Assembly (NCBI GenBank): GCA_965205255.1
Contig: OZ242051.1
Span: 3,286,001 to 3,350,000, forward strand
Length of the DNA: 64,000 nt
Origin: G965205255 sp965205255
GTDB lineage: Bacteria > Pseudomonadota > Gammaproteobacteria > Pseudomonadales > Endozoicomonadaceae
Direction of reading: 5' to 3'
Part shown: in pieces, positions 36,838 to 46,195 of the stretch
Layout of the letters: each line of letters starts with the position of its first letter
How positions within the stretch are numbered: the stretch's first letter is position 1
Notes under the pieces: generated by a model
The model's database searches: none
Seen by the model: the letters and a program-made list of their open reading frames with translations, nothing else
What the model was told of the DNA's origin: nothing
Translations under genes and position numbers: made by a program

Positions 36838-37743
36838 ATGGCGCTATCTGAAAAAGTAACATTGGTTGAAGTTGGACCAAGAGATGGATTGCAAAATATT
36901 TCACGCACTTTGTCTGTAAATACCCGTATTGAGCTGATTAACAGGCTTTCTGAAACAGGGTTGACTTATATAGAGGTTGGGAGCTTTGTTTCTCCCCAAA
37001 AAGTACCTCAAATGTCTCTATCAGACAAAGTTTTACAGCAAATTAACAAGCGGTCACTCTGTCACTATCCTGTTCTTACGCCCAACATCAGAGGGCTTGA
37101 AGATGCTATCAACGCAGGTGCAAAAGATATCGCTGTGTTCGGTTCTGCCTCAGAAACCTTTTGCCAAAAAAATATCGGATGTAGTGTTAACGAAAGCATT
37201 GCTATTTTTTCGCAAGTGACAGAAATGGCTCTCAGGCATAATATATCAGTTCGGGGTTATCTCTCCTGTGTACTGGGCTGTCCTTATGAAGGAGAGGTCT
37301 GCTATAAAAAAACGGCCTCCCTTGCAAAAAAAATGATAGATATGGGATGCTATGAAATATCTGTAGGAGATACCATTGGGGTTGGCACTCCTAATCAGGT
37401 AATAGAATTGTTGAGTGAGGTTTCTTTACTGGTTCCTTTGTCATCCATTGCTGTGCATTTTCATGATACTTACGGTCAAGCTCTCGCTAACGTTTATGCG
37501 GCATTGCAAGAAGGTATATCAACCATTGACGCATCTGTGGCAGGCTTAGGTGGCTGTCCCTATGCCCCCGGTGCCTGTGGCAATGTAGCAACAGAAGATG
37601 TTTTGTATATGATAAATGGGCTAGGAATTAATTCTGGGGTTGATTTAAACAGCATAATTCAAACTAGTCAGTTTATTTGTAGTGTACTTGGTTGTGAAAA
37701 CCGGTCCAGAGTTACACTGGCTAAAAATGTTCAAAAAGACTGA
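36838..37743 (+). CDS. mvaB: Hydroxymethylglutaryl-CoA lyase
   Basis: 301 residues, DRE-TIM metallolyase. Splits HMG-CoA into acetyl-CoA and acetoacetate, last step of leucine breakdown. VEVGPRDGLQNI at 10-21, HFHDTYGQALANV, and the signature GLGGCPYAPGACGNVATEDV with the catalytic Cys about residue 239. Starts 5 bases after liuD; also called liuE. Confidence 0.95.
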   Translation: MALSEKVTLVEVGPRDGLQNISRTLSVNTRIELINRLSETGLTYIEVGSFVSPQKVPQMSLSDKVLQQINKRSLCHYPVLTPNIRGLEDAINAGAKDIAVFGSASETFCQKNIGCSVNESIAIFSQVTEMALRHNISVRGYLSCVLGCPYEGEVCYKKTASLAKKMIDMGCYEISVGDTIGVGTPNQVIELLSEVSLLVPLSSIAVHFHDTYGQALANVYAALQEGISTIDASVAGLGGCPYAPGACGNVATEDVLYMINGLGINSGVDLNSIIQTSQFICSVLGCENRSRVTLAKNVQKD

Positions 37744-37811
37744 TGCTTACGAAGTCAAATCCCCTTTGCTTCTATAGTGCATAAAGCCTTAATATTTTCC
37801 CATAGCAAGCC

Positions 37812-38561
37812 TCAGGTCCATAAGGCAACAATAACCATAATAATAAAGCCCAGCACCACGAAACTGAAATGTTTCAGGTTGCAGCATTTTTCTATCATAA
37901 CAGCCCGCTTAAGCCCATGTAATGTACCAAGATATAAAAAAGTACCTGCTGCCAGAGAGATAAATACAGGCTCAAGTAAAGGAAATTCTCTGATATGACG
38001 CATCGTGGCTGTACCAGATAAAATACCTATGGGTGTCATTAAAGCAAAAATCACAAACAGCATAAAAGATGATTTTAACGATAAAGTACTCTTGTTGAGT
38101 TGCACAGCAAGAGCAAAGCTCGCAGCCCACTTATGCGCCATTATCGCTATAAGAATAACCAACATTAATGATAGTGAATCACTAAAACCTAGGGCTGTTC
38201 CTTCAAGAAAACTATGTATGGCAAGTATGGCAACACTTAGATATGTAAATCCTACACTATCATCATGCTTATGTTCATACATATGACGACCAATATGCTC
38301 GAACCACAACAAAAATAAAAAAGTACTGCCTGCCAAGAGAAACGCCAGAGGATAAGTATATCCTTGTTCTTTAAATTCATTAGATGCATCACTTAGCATA
38401 TGAATAAGTCCTGCACCTAAAAATATTCCACTTGCCAGAGCTTCACCAACAGGAAAGTCGCAACCTTTATCAGACTTTATGCGTTTGAAAAATGGAATAA
38501 AGGCAGCAATAGCAGTGCTTAATAAAATTAATAAAATGCAAAAAAACTTAAGTGTATACAT
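37812..38561 (-). CDS. ZIP-family divalent metal transporter
   Basis: 249 residues, eight hydrophobic segments. Metal-site patterns: GAGLIHMLSDA in the second segment, AIHSFLEGTALGFSD (HxxxEG) in the fourth and AHKWAASFAL in the fifth. A His-rich loop (EHIGRHMYEHKHDD) sits before the fourth segment, as in zinc/iron importers. Inner-membrane uptake of Zn or Fe. Convergent with mvaB with a 68-base gap. Possibly relevant as zinc supply for the zinc-finger proteins, but that is speculation. Confidence 0.9.
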   Translation of the reverse strand: MYTLKFFCILLILLSTAIAAFIPFFKRIKSDKGCDFPVGEALASGIFLGAGLIHMLSDASNEFKEQGYTYPLAFLLAGSTFLFLLWFEHIGRHMYEHKHDDSVGFTYLSVAILAIHSFLEGTALGFSDSLSLMLVILIAIMAHKWAASFALAVQLNKSTLSLKSSFMLFVIFALMTPIGILSGTATMRHIREFPLLEPVFISLAAGTFLYLGTLHGLKRAVMIEKCCNLKHFSFVVLGFIIMVIVALWT

Positions 38562-38861
38562 ATATCAAGCTAATCCTTAATTATTATTGACCCGACAAGA
38601 TAGCACAGTCTGAGCAGTAAATTACAATTGTTAATCGCTCCAGACCTCTGTCAGTCTATTAATGACAAGATCGTTATGAGAATTGTAAAAGTAAAGGGCA
38701 CCGTTTTGCATGGAAATTATAGTAGCAAAAAAGCCATGTGGTTCATCTTGGAAATGCAATTAATCAAAGTATTATCATCAGGTATAAAACTTGCAATTTT
38801 TCTAAAAACAAACCATAAAATATCTTGCTAAATTCGTTTTATTTTATAAAGAGGTTCTATA

Positions 38862-39260
38862 ATGCAAAGTTTAATAAAAATTCCATTTAGATCTTTTTCA
38901 CTATTATTTTCGTTTACAGTGTTTTTTTTCTATTTTCAGGCAAGTGCAGTTACGGTGCATTTTTCAAACCCTGGAGGTTCAGGGTTGGTTATGTATTCAC
39001 CTTGCGGAAAACTAAATTTGGACAGATCCTGTAACAAAACATATTCTCCAAACGATACTTTTACAGTCCACAATTTTTACTTTTACTTAGTTGATTCAGG
39101 AAACCGCTGTTTTAAATTTCAGGTCAATAGTGATGCTAAGGCGAGCGATATTATTAATGTTTCCTTAACAGGCGGAGAACATTCGCACTCTGATTATAAC
39201 GGTCCGGTTACATTAAAAAAGACTTACAATAAAACAGATGATACTGATGATCCTTGTTAA
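38862..39260 (+). CDS. Small secreted Cys-containing protein, unknown
   Basis: 132 residues, GAGG 9 bases before the ATG. Signal peptide with a long Phe-rich core ending ASA-V. The mature part of about 100 residues is rich in Ser, Asn, Asp and aromatic residues, with four Cys (SPCGK, RSCNK, NRCFK, DDPC) that could form two disulphides. No family recognised. Lies next to IS debris and 300 bases downstream of the ZIP gene start, in opposite orientation. Confidence 0.65.
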   Translation: MQSLIKIPFRSFSLLFSFTVFFFYFQASAVTVHFSNPGGSGLVMYSPCGKLNLDRSCNKTYSPNDTFTVHNFYFYLVDSGNRCFKFQVNSDAKASDIINVSLTGGEHSHSDYNGPVTLKKTYNKTDDTDDPC

Positions 39261-39267
39261 AGTTATA

Positions 39268-39722
39268 ATGCCAAAACCTGTTTCTCACTACTGTTATTAG
39301 CAGCTGGATTTAACCAAAAAAGGTAAAATTTTCGACTTTTGCCTTTCCAGTACCCGCAATCAGAAAGCAGCTAAATGCTTTCTGTCTAAGGCGTTAAATA
39401 GCATCAAGTTTCATAAGCTCCCATCACTTTAAACACTGATGAATATAAGGCGTACGCTCCTGCTATTTAGTCACTGCAAGAGTAAGGCATTCGCTCTGAG
39501 TCTATCAGTTAGTGGTAGGTTCGGTATCTAAACAACCCAATTGCGTCAGATCACGGCAAGCTAAAACGGCTAATTAATTTTGTACGTGGACCAGTTCGTT
39601 TTCTAAGAGAAAAGGCGATGGAAAAAGCTTGCTTTGAACATTTTTTTCACCAGAGCCGGTGAAAGTCATGCTAAAAGAAGGTCAGTCAATTTGGGTATTT
39701 ACTGTCATTTTAATTAAGTAGT
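39268..39722 (+). pseudogene. IS6-family transposase remnant with MITE end
   Basis: The first 30 bases (AAAACCTGTTTCTCACTACTG) are a MITE end. Then in pieces: LTKKGKIFDFCLSSTRNQKAAKCFLSKAL, a decayed middle, and NNPIASDHGKLKRLINFVRG, which corresponds to the NNxIEQDHxxLKR block near the end of IS6 transposases (the catalytic Glu is changed), then KEGQ. Stops and frame changes throughout: inactive. The rest of 39723-39976 shows nothing recognisable. Confidence 0.7.
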
Positions 39723-39976
39723 AGCTACGATTGACAGGATCAAAAAGAAAACAAGAATGAAAATTTTGTAGTTTTTATAGTTTCGTGGGCACTAAGCCTA
39801 ATATGTACTATCTTCTTCTCTGAATAATATGGATGCAAGTTTGGGATACTGCCAAAAGGTAAAAAAATAAATTGGTTAAAGTGTTGCCATACCGTTGACT
39901 ATTTAATTATTGATAGTAAGTTTAACTGATTGACCTTAAAAAAATTTATACACATAACACTAAGCCAGAGCTTTTT

Positions 39977-41950
39977 ATGCCCGATAATATTTTGTGGTAC
40001 CCTACTCAAGAATCCATGAAAAATAGTATTATTGCCCAATTTATGCAGGCGGTGAATCGACGTTTTTCGAAGAATCTGACCGATTATCAGGGTCTTTATC
40101 AATGGAGTATTGATAATCTTGCAGACTTTTGGTCTTTTTGGGCTGAATATTGTAAGTTCCCCTTTATGGAACCACCCTCCTCCATAGTTTCACAACTAGG
40201 TAAAATGGAAACTTCCCAGTGGTTTTCTGGTGCCAAAACTAATTATGTAGCAAAAATTTCTACGTTTACGGGCAGTCAACCATCTCTTATCGCACACTGT
40301 GAACGAGGAATCCGACGTGAAATTTCACGCGACCAGCTAAATAATATGGTCACTAAAGCAGTAGCTTCTCTAAGAAGTAATGATATTACTAAGGGCGATC
40401 GTATAGCTGCCTATATGCCAAATACTGTTGAGACTGTTGTGTTATTTCTTGCTTGTGCGACGGTGGGTGCTATTTGGTCGTCCTGTTCCCCAGATTTTGG
40501 TATTCAGGGAGTTATGGATCGTTTCGGGCAGATAAAACCCCGTCTGTTTCTCACTGTTGATGGTTACCACTATTCTGGCAAGCTACATAAAACAGGAAAT
40601 AAAATATTAGCTATTGCTAGCGGGATCCCATCGATTGAAAAAATAATTATAGTGCCCTTTTCCGGTGATAATTTTGACAAAACTTCTTTTTCAAAAACAG
40701 GGCAGCCGAAGAATGTAACTTGGAATGAGTTTTTGACAGAGGGTAATCTTAAACATAATACAGACATTACCCCTGTAGACTTTAATCACCCGCTTTATAT
40801 TTTGTATTCTTCCGGTACAACAGGTGTGCCCAAATGTATTGTGCACGGGCATGGAGGTAGCTTGCTACAGCATATGAAAGAGCATCAATTACACACAAAC
40901 ATCAAAGAAAACGATCGAGTTTTTTATTTTACTACCTGTGGCTGGATGATGTGGAATTGGCTTGTTTCAGTGCTTGCATCGGGTGCCTGTGCGATCCTTT
41001 ACGACGGCTCTCCCTTTCATCCTGGCCCTGAAAAACTTTGGGAACTGACAGAACAGGAGAATATAAATGTATTTGGTACCAGTGCCAAATATTTATCTGC
41101 ACTAAATAAAGAAAAGTACTATCCGGAAAAATTGCACAATCTTAATTCTGTTGATACCGTATTGTCTACCGGTTCTCCATTAGCACCTGGTGATTTTGAC
41201 TTTGTATACCAGCATATAAAGAAAAACATCTGTCTTTCTTCTATATCCGGTGGAACTGATATTGTTTCCTGCTTTGTTCTTGGAAGCCCTGTTCTACCTG
41301 TGCATCGTGGACAAATTCAGTGCCGTGGTCTTGGCATGGATGTTGCTTTTGTTGATGATTACGGACAGCCTCACACAGGTGTAAAAGGTGAACTTGTATG
41401 CAAGCAGACCTTTCCATCTATGCCGGTATGTTTCTGGAATGATGAACAGAATGAAAAATATCATAAAGCTTACTTTGACCGTTTTGACAATATATGGGCG
41501 CATGGCGACTATGGTGAACTTACTCCGCAAGGAGGTATTATTCTACATGGTCGATCAGATACAACTTTAAACCCTGGTGGTGTTCGCATTGGGACTGCTG
41601 AAATATATCGTCAGGTAGAAAAACTTGAAGAAGTTAAGGAGTCCTTGGCCGTGGGGCAAAAATGGTGTGGCGATGAGCGAATTATATTATTTGTTATTCT
41701 TGAAACAGACGTAACGTTAGATCAGTCATTAGAAAATAAAATAAAAAGTATTATCCGAAAAAACACAACACCAAGGCACGTTCCGGCTAAACTTATCCAA
41801 GTCACTAATTTTCCCAGAACACGTAGCGGTAAAGTCAGTGAAATCGCAATTAAAGCTGTTATTCACGGGGAATCTGTTAAAAACACATCTGCATTAGCAA
41901 ATGCAGATGTACTGAAAATATTTAAAGAATTACCAGCCCTCAGGAGTTAA
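39977..41950 (+). CDS. aacS: Acetoacetyl-CoA synthetase
   Basis: 657 residues, typical for acetoacetate-CoA ligases. Activates acetoacetate with ATP and CoA, using the product of HMG-CoA lyase. N-terminal domain with FWAEYCKFPF; adenylation signature YSSGTTGVPKCIVHGHGG about 275-292; TTCGWMMWNW and GGTDIVSCF blocks that separate this family from acetyl-CoA synthetases; C-terminal TRSGKVSEIAIK with the catalytic Lys. Alone behind the IS6 remnant but functionally part of the leucine pathway. Confidence 0.94.
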   Translation: MPDNILWYPTQESMKNSIIAQFMQAVNRRFSKNLTDYQGLYQWSIDNLADFWSFWAEYCKFPFMEPPSSIVSQLGKMETSQWFSGAKTNYVAKISTFTGSQPSLIAHCERGIRREISRDQLNNMVTKAVASLRSNDITKGDRIAAYMPNTVETVVLFLACATVGAIWSSCSPDFGIQGVMDRFGQIKPRLFLTVDGYHYSGKLHKTGNKILAIASGIPSIEKIIIVPFSGDNFDKTSFSKTGQPKNVTWNEFLTEGNLKHNTDITPVDFNHPLYILYSSGTTGVPKCIVHGHGGSLLQHMKEHQLHTNIKENDRVFYFTTCGWMMWNWLVSVLASGACAILYDGSPFHPGPEKLWELTEQENINVFGTSAKYLSALNKEKYYPEKLHNLNSVDTVLSTGSPLAPGDFDFVYQHIKKNICLSSISGGTDIVSCFVLGSPVLPVHRGQIQCRGLGMDVAFVDDYGQPHTGVKGELVCKQTFPSMPVCFWNDEQNEKYHKAYFDRFDNIWAHGDYGELTPQGGIILHGRSDTTLNPGGVRIGTAEIYRQVEKLEEVKESLAVGQKWCGDERIILFVILETDVTLDQSLENKIKSIIRKNTTPRHVPAKLIQVTNFPRTRSGKVSEIAIKAVIHGESVKNTSALANADVLKIFKELPALRS

Positions 41951-42292
41951 TTGAAGAGTTGTTTACTATCATTTTCAACTATAGCTTTCCTCTACTTTAA
42001 AAGGTAAAAGGGTGTTTGAAGATTTTCTGCAAAAACACTTTTAGAAAATGCAAATAATGAAATGCTGTAGATGGTTTTTACAAAGCCTAATACCTGTGTG
42101 GCAAGGCCTGTGCTGTAAGGTTGCCATTTGATGGCAAGTTAGGATTAACGCCGACTTGCAATTAAATACCTCATAACGCCACAACCTTTGAAGCTACTAT
42201 ACAAAAACTAACCGAAGTATTGATAATGAACAATCTCTTTTTTTACAAGATTATTCGATAAATTTCAGTATTTTATTTTTTCCCATGTTGGT
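41951..42292. other. Intergenic region before the plus-strand Hint-MORN array
   Basis: No gene seen. Contains a GGTTGCCATTTGATGGCAA inverted repeat near 42119-42138 and presumably the array promoter. TTGATA at about 42213 is a possible -35 but no good -10 follows. Confidence 0.4.
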
Positions 42293-43606
42293 ATGAAAAT
42301 TTATTTTAACTATTTAATATTGATTTTGTTTCTGGCAACCACACTCATAGGTTTTAGTTGCAATAAACTGTCATTAGCTAACACCGGCTTTTTACTAGAT
42401 TATGCTTATCAAGCTATTACACCTAGTACTTGGAAGGAAGTCGACTTTATTTATTATGATGATTTTCCCTATAGTGAATCTTATGCCAACAAAGTGATTT
42501 TTGGTTGTAAAAAGGCTATAAACAGCCACCAACAGTTTGTTATGCGTTGTACAGAGCGGATTAATTTATTACGCCCTAAAATACTTGTCCAAAGGTGGCA
42601 ACGATTGCAAAAGCTGTACGGTTGGGTACCAGTTAACATTAAAGAAATTGGTATTAATAACGTGCATGGATATATTACCGCCATTAAAGCCACTACGCTG
42701 AATACTACAATAGCAAACTTGACTAAAAGTCAGTCAAGCCCTGTTATTACCACTATTGAACGACATACACTAAACATCAGAACTTATACCTTTAAAAACA
42801 TTAAAACCGGAGTCATCAGTATTATTAATGTTACCCCTGAACATCGATTTTATGTCACTAACATACAGGCTTTTGAACCTATACAAATGATAGATTCTGA
42901 TGACCGGCTGATTAATGCAGCCGGCAATGAAGTTAAGCTACTATGCAATGGTAGTAGAATAAATCACTGTGGCGTAAAGTTTAACCGCTCAAAAGTGCCG
43001 GTAGCTGTGTATAACCTAGAAATTTATAGAAAACACCGATATTTTGTGGGAAAAGATCAAATTTTAGTGCATAACATTTGTACACAATATGTAGAAAAGT
43101 GGGATCATGATCCTTTTTTGGGTCGCTGGAAAACCTATGAAGGTTCAGTGAATATTGAAAATGGACAAAGACACGGATTTGGAACAAGTTACTATCTTGA
43201 TGGCAATAAAGATTATGAAGGAGAGTGGGTAAACGATAAACAGCATGGTCAGGGAATAAGCTACTATGCACATAATGGCTTTAAAATGTATGAGGGAGAG
43301 TGGGAAAATGGTTTAAAGCATGGTTCAGGAATTACATATGTCATGGGTACAGGTCTAAAAAGATATGAAGGTAAATGGGAAAAAGGTAAATTTATTGGTC
43401 AGGGAACAATCTACAATTTTCATAATGGTAGAAGAGAATATGAAGGTACTTTATTTTTAGGCAGATATTTCTACGGAATACGGTATGATAAGACTGGTAT
43501 TCCATGGAGATTTACAGGAGCTGGTAAAGGATCATTTAAACTGCCACCATCAAACATGGTTGACAGATTATTTCGGCGGAACATCAGTTTATCTGGACAG
43601 TGGTGA
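42293..43606 (+). CDS. Secreted Hint-MORN protein, plus array member 1
   Basis: 437 residues, first gene of the plus-strand array. Signal peptide MKIYFNYLILILFLATTLIG. Carrier with ITPSTWKEVDFIYYDDFPY. Hint-like domain of subtype A (VTPEHRFYVTN, IDSDDRLINAAGNEVKLLC, LVHNIC). MORN section of subtype X (NGQRHGFGTSYYLDGNK, GTGLKRYEGKWEKG, REYEGTLFLGRY) and tail KGSFKLPPSNMVDRLFRRNISLSGQW-type. Its TGA lies 8 bases before the start codon of member 2. Confidence 0.88.
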   Translation: MKIYFNYLILILFLATTLIGFSCNKLSLANTGFLLDYAYQAITPSTWKEVDFIYYDDFPYSESYANKVIFGCKKAINSHQQFVMRCTERINLLRPKILVQRWQRLQKLYGWVPVNIKEIGINNVHGYITAIKATTLNTTIANLTKSQSSPVITTIERHTLNIRTYTFKNIKTGVISIINVTPEHRFYVTNIQAFEPIQMIDSDDRLINAAGNEVKLLCNGSRINHCGVKFNRSKVPVAVYNLEIYRKHRYFVGKDQILVHNICTQYVEKWDHDPFLGRWKTYEGSVNIENGQRHGFGTSYYLDGNKDYEGEWVNDKQHGQGISYYAHNGFKMYEGEWENGLKHGSGITYVMGTGLKRYEGKWEKGKFIGQGTIYNFHNGRREYEGTLFLGRYFYGIRYDKTGIPWRFTGAGKGSFKLPPSNMVDRLFRRNISLSGQW

Positions 43607-43614
43607 AATCAACT

Positions 43615-44856
43615 GTGAAGGTTTATTTGAACTTTTTAATACTAATGCTGCTTTTGACAATCTGTCATCTCGGAAATGCAGATAACAAACAATCATTTTC
43701 ACAAGCTATCATCAACTCTTTACCAAACTATGATTATCAGGCTATTACACCGGATACTTGGAAGGAAATCGACTTTATCTATTATGATGACTTTCCTTAC
43801 AGATCATCTTATTCCAACAAAGTAATTCCTGATTGTAAAAAATATATAAACAGCCAGCAGAAGTTTGTTCTGAGATGTACAGAGCGTATTAATTTATTAC
43901 GCCCTAAAACTCTGGTCGACAGGTGGCAACGATTGCAAAAACTATACGGCTGGGTACCAGTTAACATTAACGAAATTGGTATTAATAACGTACATGGATA
44001 TATTGCCGCGATTAAAGCCACTACACTGAATACTACAGCAGTAAACCGGACTAAAAACCAGTCAAACCCCGTTATTTCCACTATAGAGCAACATACACTA
44101 ACCATCAGAACTTACACTTTTAAAAATATTAAAACCGGAGCCATCAGTATTGTTAATGCTACACCCAGACATAAATTTTATGTGGCTAACAAACAATACT
44201 TTGAACCCATACAAATGATAGCTTCTGAAGACCGGTTAATTAATATGGCAGGTGATGACATTAAACTGATATGTACAGACGGAAAAAAAGATCATTGTGG
44301 TGTAAAACGTAATCATCAAAAAGTGCCTATAGCCGTATATAATCTGGAAGTTTATAAAAAACATCAGTATTTTGTGGGAAAAGATCAAATTTTAGTGCAT
44401 AACATTTGTACAAAATATGTAGAAAAGTGGGATCATGATCCTGTTTTTGGTCGCTTGAAAACCTATGAAGGTTCAGTGAATATTGAAAATGGACAAAGAC
44501 ACGGATTTGGAACAAGTTACCATATTGATGGCAATAAACATTATGAAGGAGAGTGGGAAAACGATAAGCGACATGGTTCAGGAGTCTTATATCAGATAGA
44601 TACAGGCCGAAAATGGTTTGCAGGAAAATGGAAAGAAGGTAGATTTATTGGTCCGGGAATAGAGTATGATGTATCTGGCAAAAGAAAACTTGAAGGAGAA
44701 TGGGGGAATACTAAATATAAAAAAACAATAGTATATGATAAATTTGGCATTAAAACTAAGTTCGAAGGGTTTGGTGGAGAACCTTATAAACTGCCACCAT
44801 CAAACATGGTTGACAGGTTGCTTCGTCGAAATATTAGCTTATCAGGGCAGTGGTGA
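43615..44856 (+). CDS. Secreted Hint-MORN protein, plus array member 2
   Basis: 413 residues, the shortest intact member, one MORN repeat fewer than its neighbours. The start is GTG at the position homologous to the ATG of other members; an upstream GTG at 43600 overlaps the previous stop. Hint-like domain of subtype B (ATPRHKFYVAN, IASEDRLINMAGDDIKLIC, YKKHQYFVGKD). MORN subtype Y ending GKRKLEGEWGNTKYKKT and GFGGEPYKLPPSN. Confidence 0.86.
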   Translation: MKVYLNFLILMLLLTICHLGNADNKQSFSQAIINSLPNYDYQAITPDTWKEIDFIYYDDFPYRSSYSNKVIPDCKKYINSQQKFVLRCTERINLLRPKTLVDRWQRLQKLYGWVPVNINEIGINNVHGYIAAIKATTLNTTAVNRTKNQSNPVISTIEQHTLTIRTYTFKNIKTGAISIVNATPRHKFYVANKQYFEPIQMIASEDRLINMAGDDIKLICTDGKKDHCGVKRNHQKVPIAVYNLEVYKKHQYFVGKDQILVHNICTKYVEKWDHDPVFGRLKTYEGSVNIENGQRHGFGTSYHIDGNKHYEGEWENDKRHGSGVLYQIDTGRKWFAGKWKEGRFIGPGIEYDVSGKRKLEGEWGNTKYKKTIVYDKFGIKTKFEGFGGEPYKLPPSNMVDRLLRRNISLSGQW

Positions 44857-44864
44857 AATCAACT

Positions 44865-46187
44865 ATGAAGGTTTATTTGAACTTTTTAATACTAATGCTG
44901 CTTTTGATAATCTGTCATCTCGGAAATGCAGATAACAAACAATCATTTTCACAAGCTATCATCAACTCTTTACCAAACTATGAATATCAGGCTATTACAC
45001 CGGATACTTGGAAGGAAATCGACTTTATCTATTATGATGACTTTCCTTACAGATCCTCTTATTCCAACAAAGTAATCCCTGGTTGTAAAAAACATATAAA
45101 CAGCCAGCAGAAGTTTGTTCTGAGATGTACAGAGCGTATTAATTTATTACGCCCTAAAACTCTGGTCGACAGGTGGCAACGATTGCAAAAGCTGTATGGC
45201 TGGGTACCAGTTAATATTAAAGATATTGGTATTAATAACGTGCATGGATATATTACCGCCATTAAAGCCACTACACTGAATACTACAGCAGTAAACCAGA
45301 CTAAAAACCAGTCAAGCCCCGTTATTTCCACTATTGAGCAACATACACTAACCATCAGAACTTACACTTTTAAAAATATTAAAACCGGAGCCGTCAGTAT
45401 TGTTAATGCTACACCCAGACATAAATTTTATGTGGCTAACAAACAATACTTTGAACCTATACAAATGATAGCCTCTGAAGACCGGTTAATTAATATGGCC
45501 GGTGATGACATTAAACTGATATGTACAGCCGGAAAAAAAGATCATTGTGGTGTAAAACGTAATCATCAAAAAGTGCCTATAGCGGTATATAATCTGGAAG
45601 TTTATAAAAAACATCAGTATTTTGCGGGGAAAGATCAAATTTTAGTGCATAACATTTGTACAAAATATGTAGAAAAGTGGGATTATGTTCCTATTTTAGG
45701 TCGCTTGAAAATCTATGAAGGTTCAGTGAATATTGAAAATGGACAAAGACACGGATTTGGAACAAGCTATTTTGGATTGTTGGGTACAAAACTTTATGAA
45801 GGAGAGTGGGAAAACGATGAGCGAAATGGTCAGGGAACAAGCTATTTGGGATTGTTTGATACAAAACTTTATGAGGGTGAATGGGTAAATGGAAAAAAAC
45901 ATGGATGGGGCATATTATACAACCCTGATAGCGAAAAAAAAATGTATGCAGGTCACTGGGAAAATGATGTAAAGAAGCCCAAGCCGGGAGTAGAGTATGA
46001 TGAATCTGGCAAAAGAAAACTTGAAGGAGAATGGGGGAATACTAAATATAAAAAAACAATATTATATGATGATTTTGGCATTAAAACTAAGTTCGAAGGG
46101 TTTGGTGGAGAGCCTTATAAACTGCCACCATCAAACATGGTTGACAGATTATTTCGGCGGAACATCAGTTTATCTGGACAGTGGTGA
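44865..46187 (+). CDS. Secreted Hint-MORN protein, plus array member 3
   Basis: 440 residues, ATG start. Hint subtype B, MORN subtype Y. The MORN section shows a fresh internal duplication: FGLLGTKLYEGEWEND followed by LGLFDTKLYEGEWVNG. Its N-terminal half is nearly identical to members 2, 5 and 7. The C-terminal repeats are where it differs. Confidence 0.87.
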   Translation: MKVYLNFLILMLLLIICHLGNADNKQSFSQAIINSLPNYEYQAITPDTWKEIDFIYYDDFPYRSSYSNKVIPGCKKHINSQQKFVLRCTERINLLRPKTLVDRWQRLQKLYGWVPVNIKDIGINNVHGYITAIKATTLNTTAVNQTKNQSSPVISTIEQHTLTIRTYTFKNIKTGAVSIVNATPRHKFYVANKQYFEPIQMIASEDRLINMAGDDIKLICTAGKKDHCGVKRNHQKVPIAVYNLEVYKKHQYFAGKDQILVHNICTKYVEKWDYVPILGRLKIYEGSVNIENGQRHGFGTSYFGLLGTKLYEGEWENDERNGQGTSYLGLFDTKLYEGEWVNGKKHGWGILYNPDSEKKMYAGHWENDVKKPKPGVEYDESGKRKLEGEWGNTKYKKTILYDDFGIKTKFEGFGGEPYKLPPSNMVDRLFRRNISLSGQW

Positions 46188-46195
46188 AATCAACT

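Noticed and set aside
38628..38831. 67-codon ORF upstream of the small secreted gene
   Set aside because: No ribosome site, no family, biased to AT-rich codons; treated as chance.
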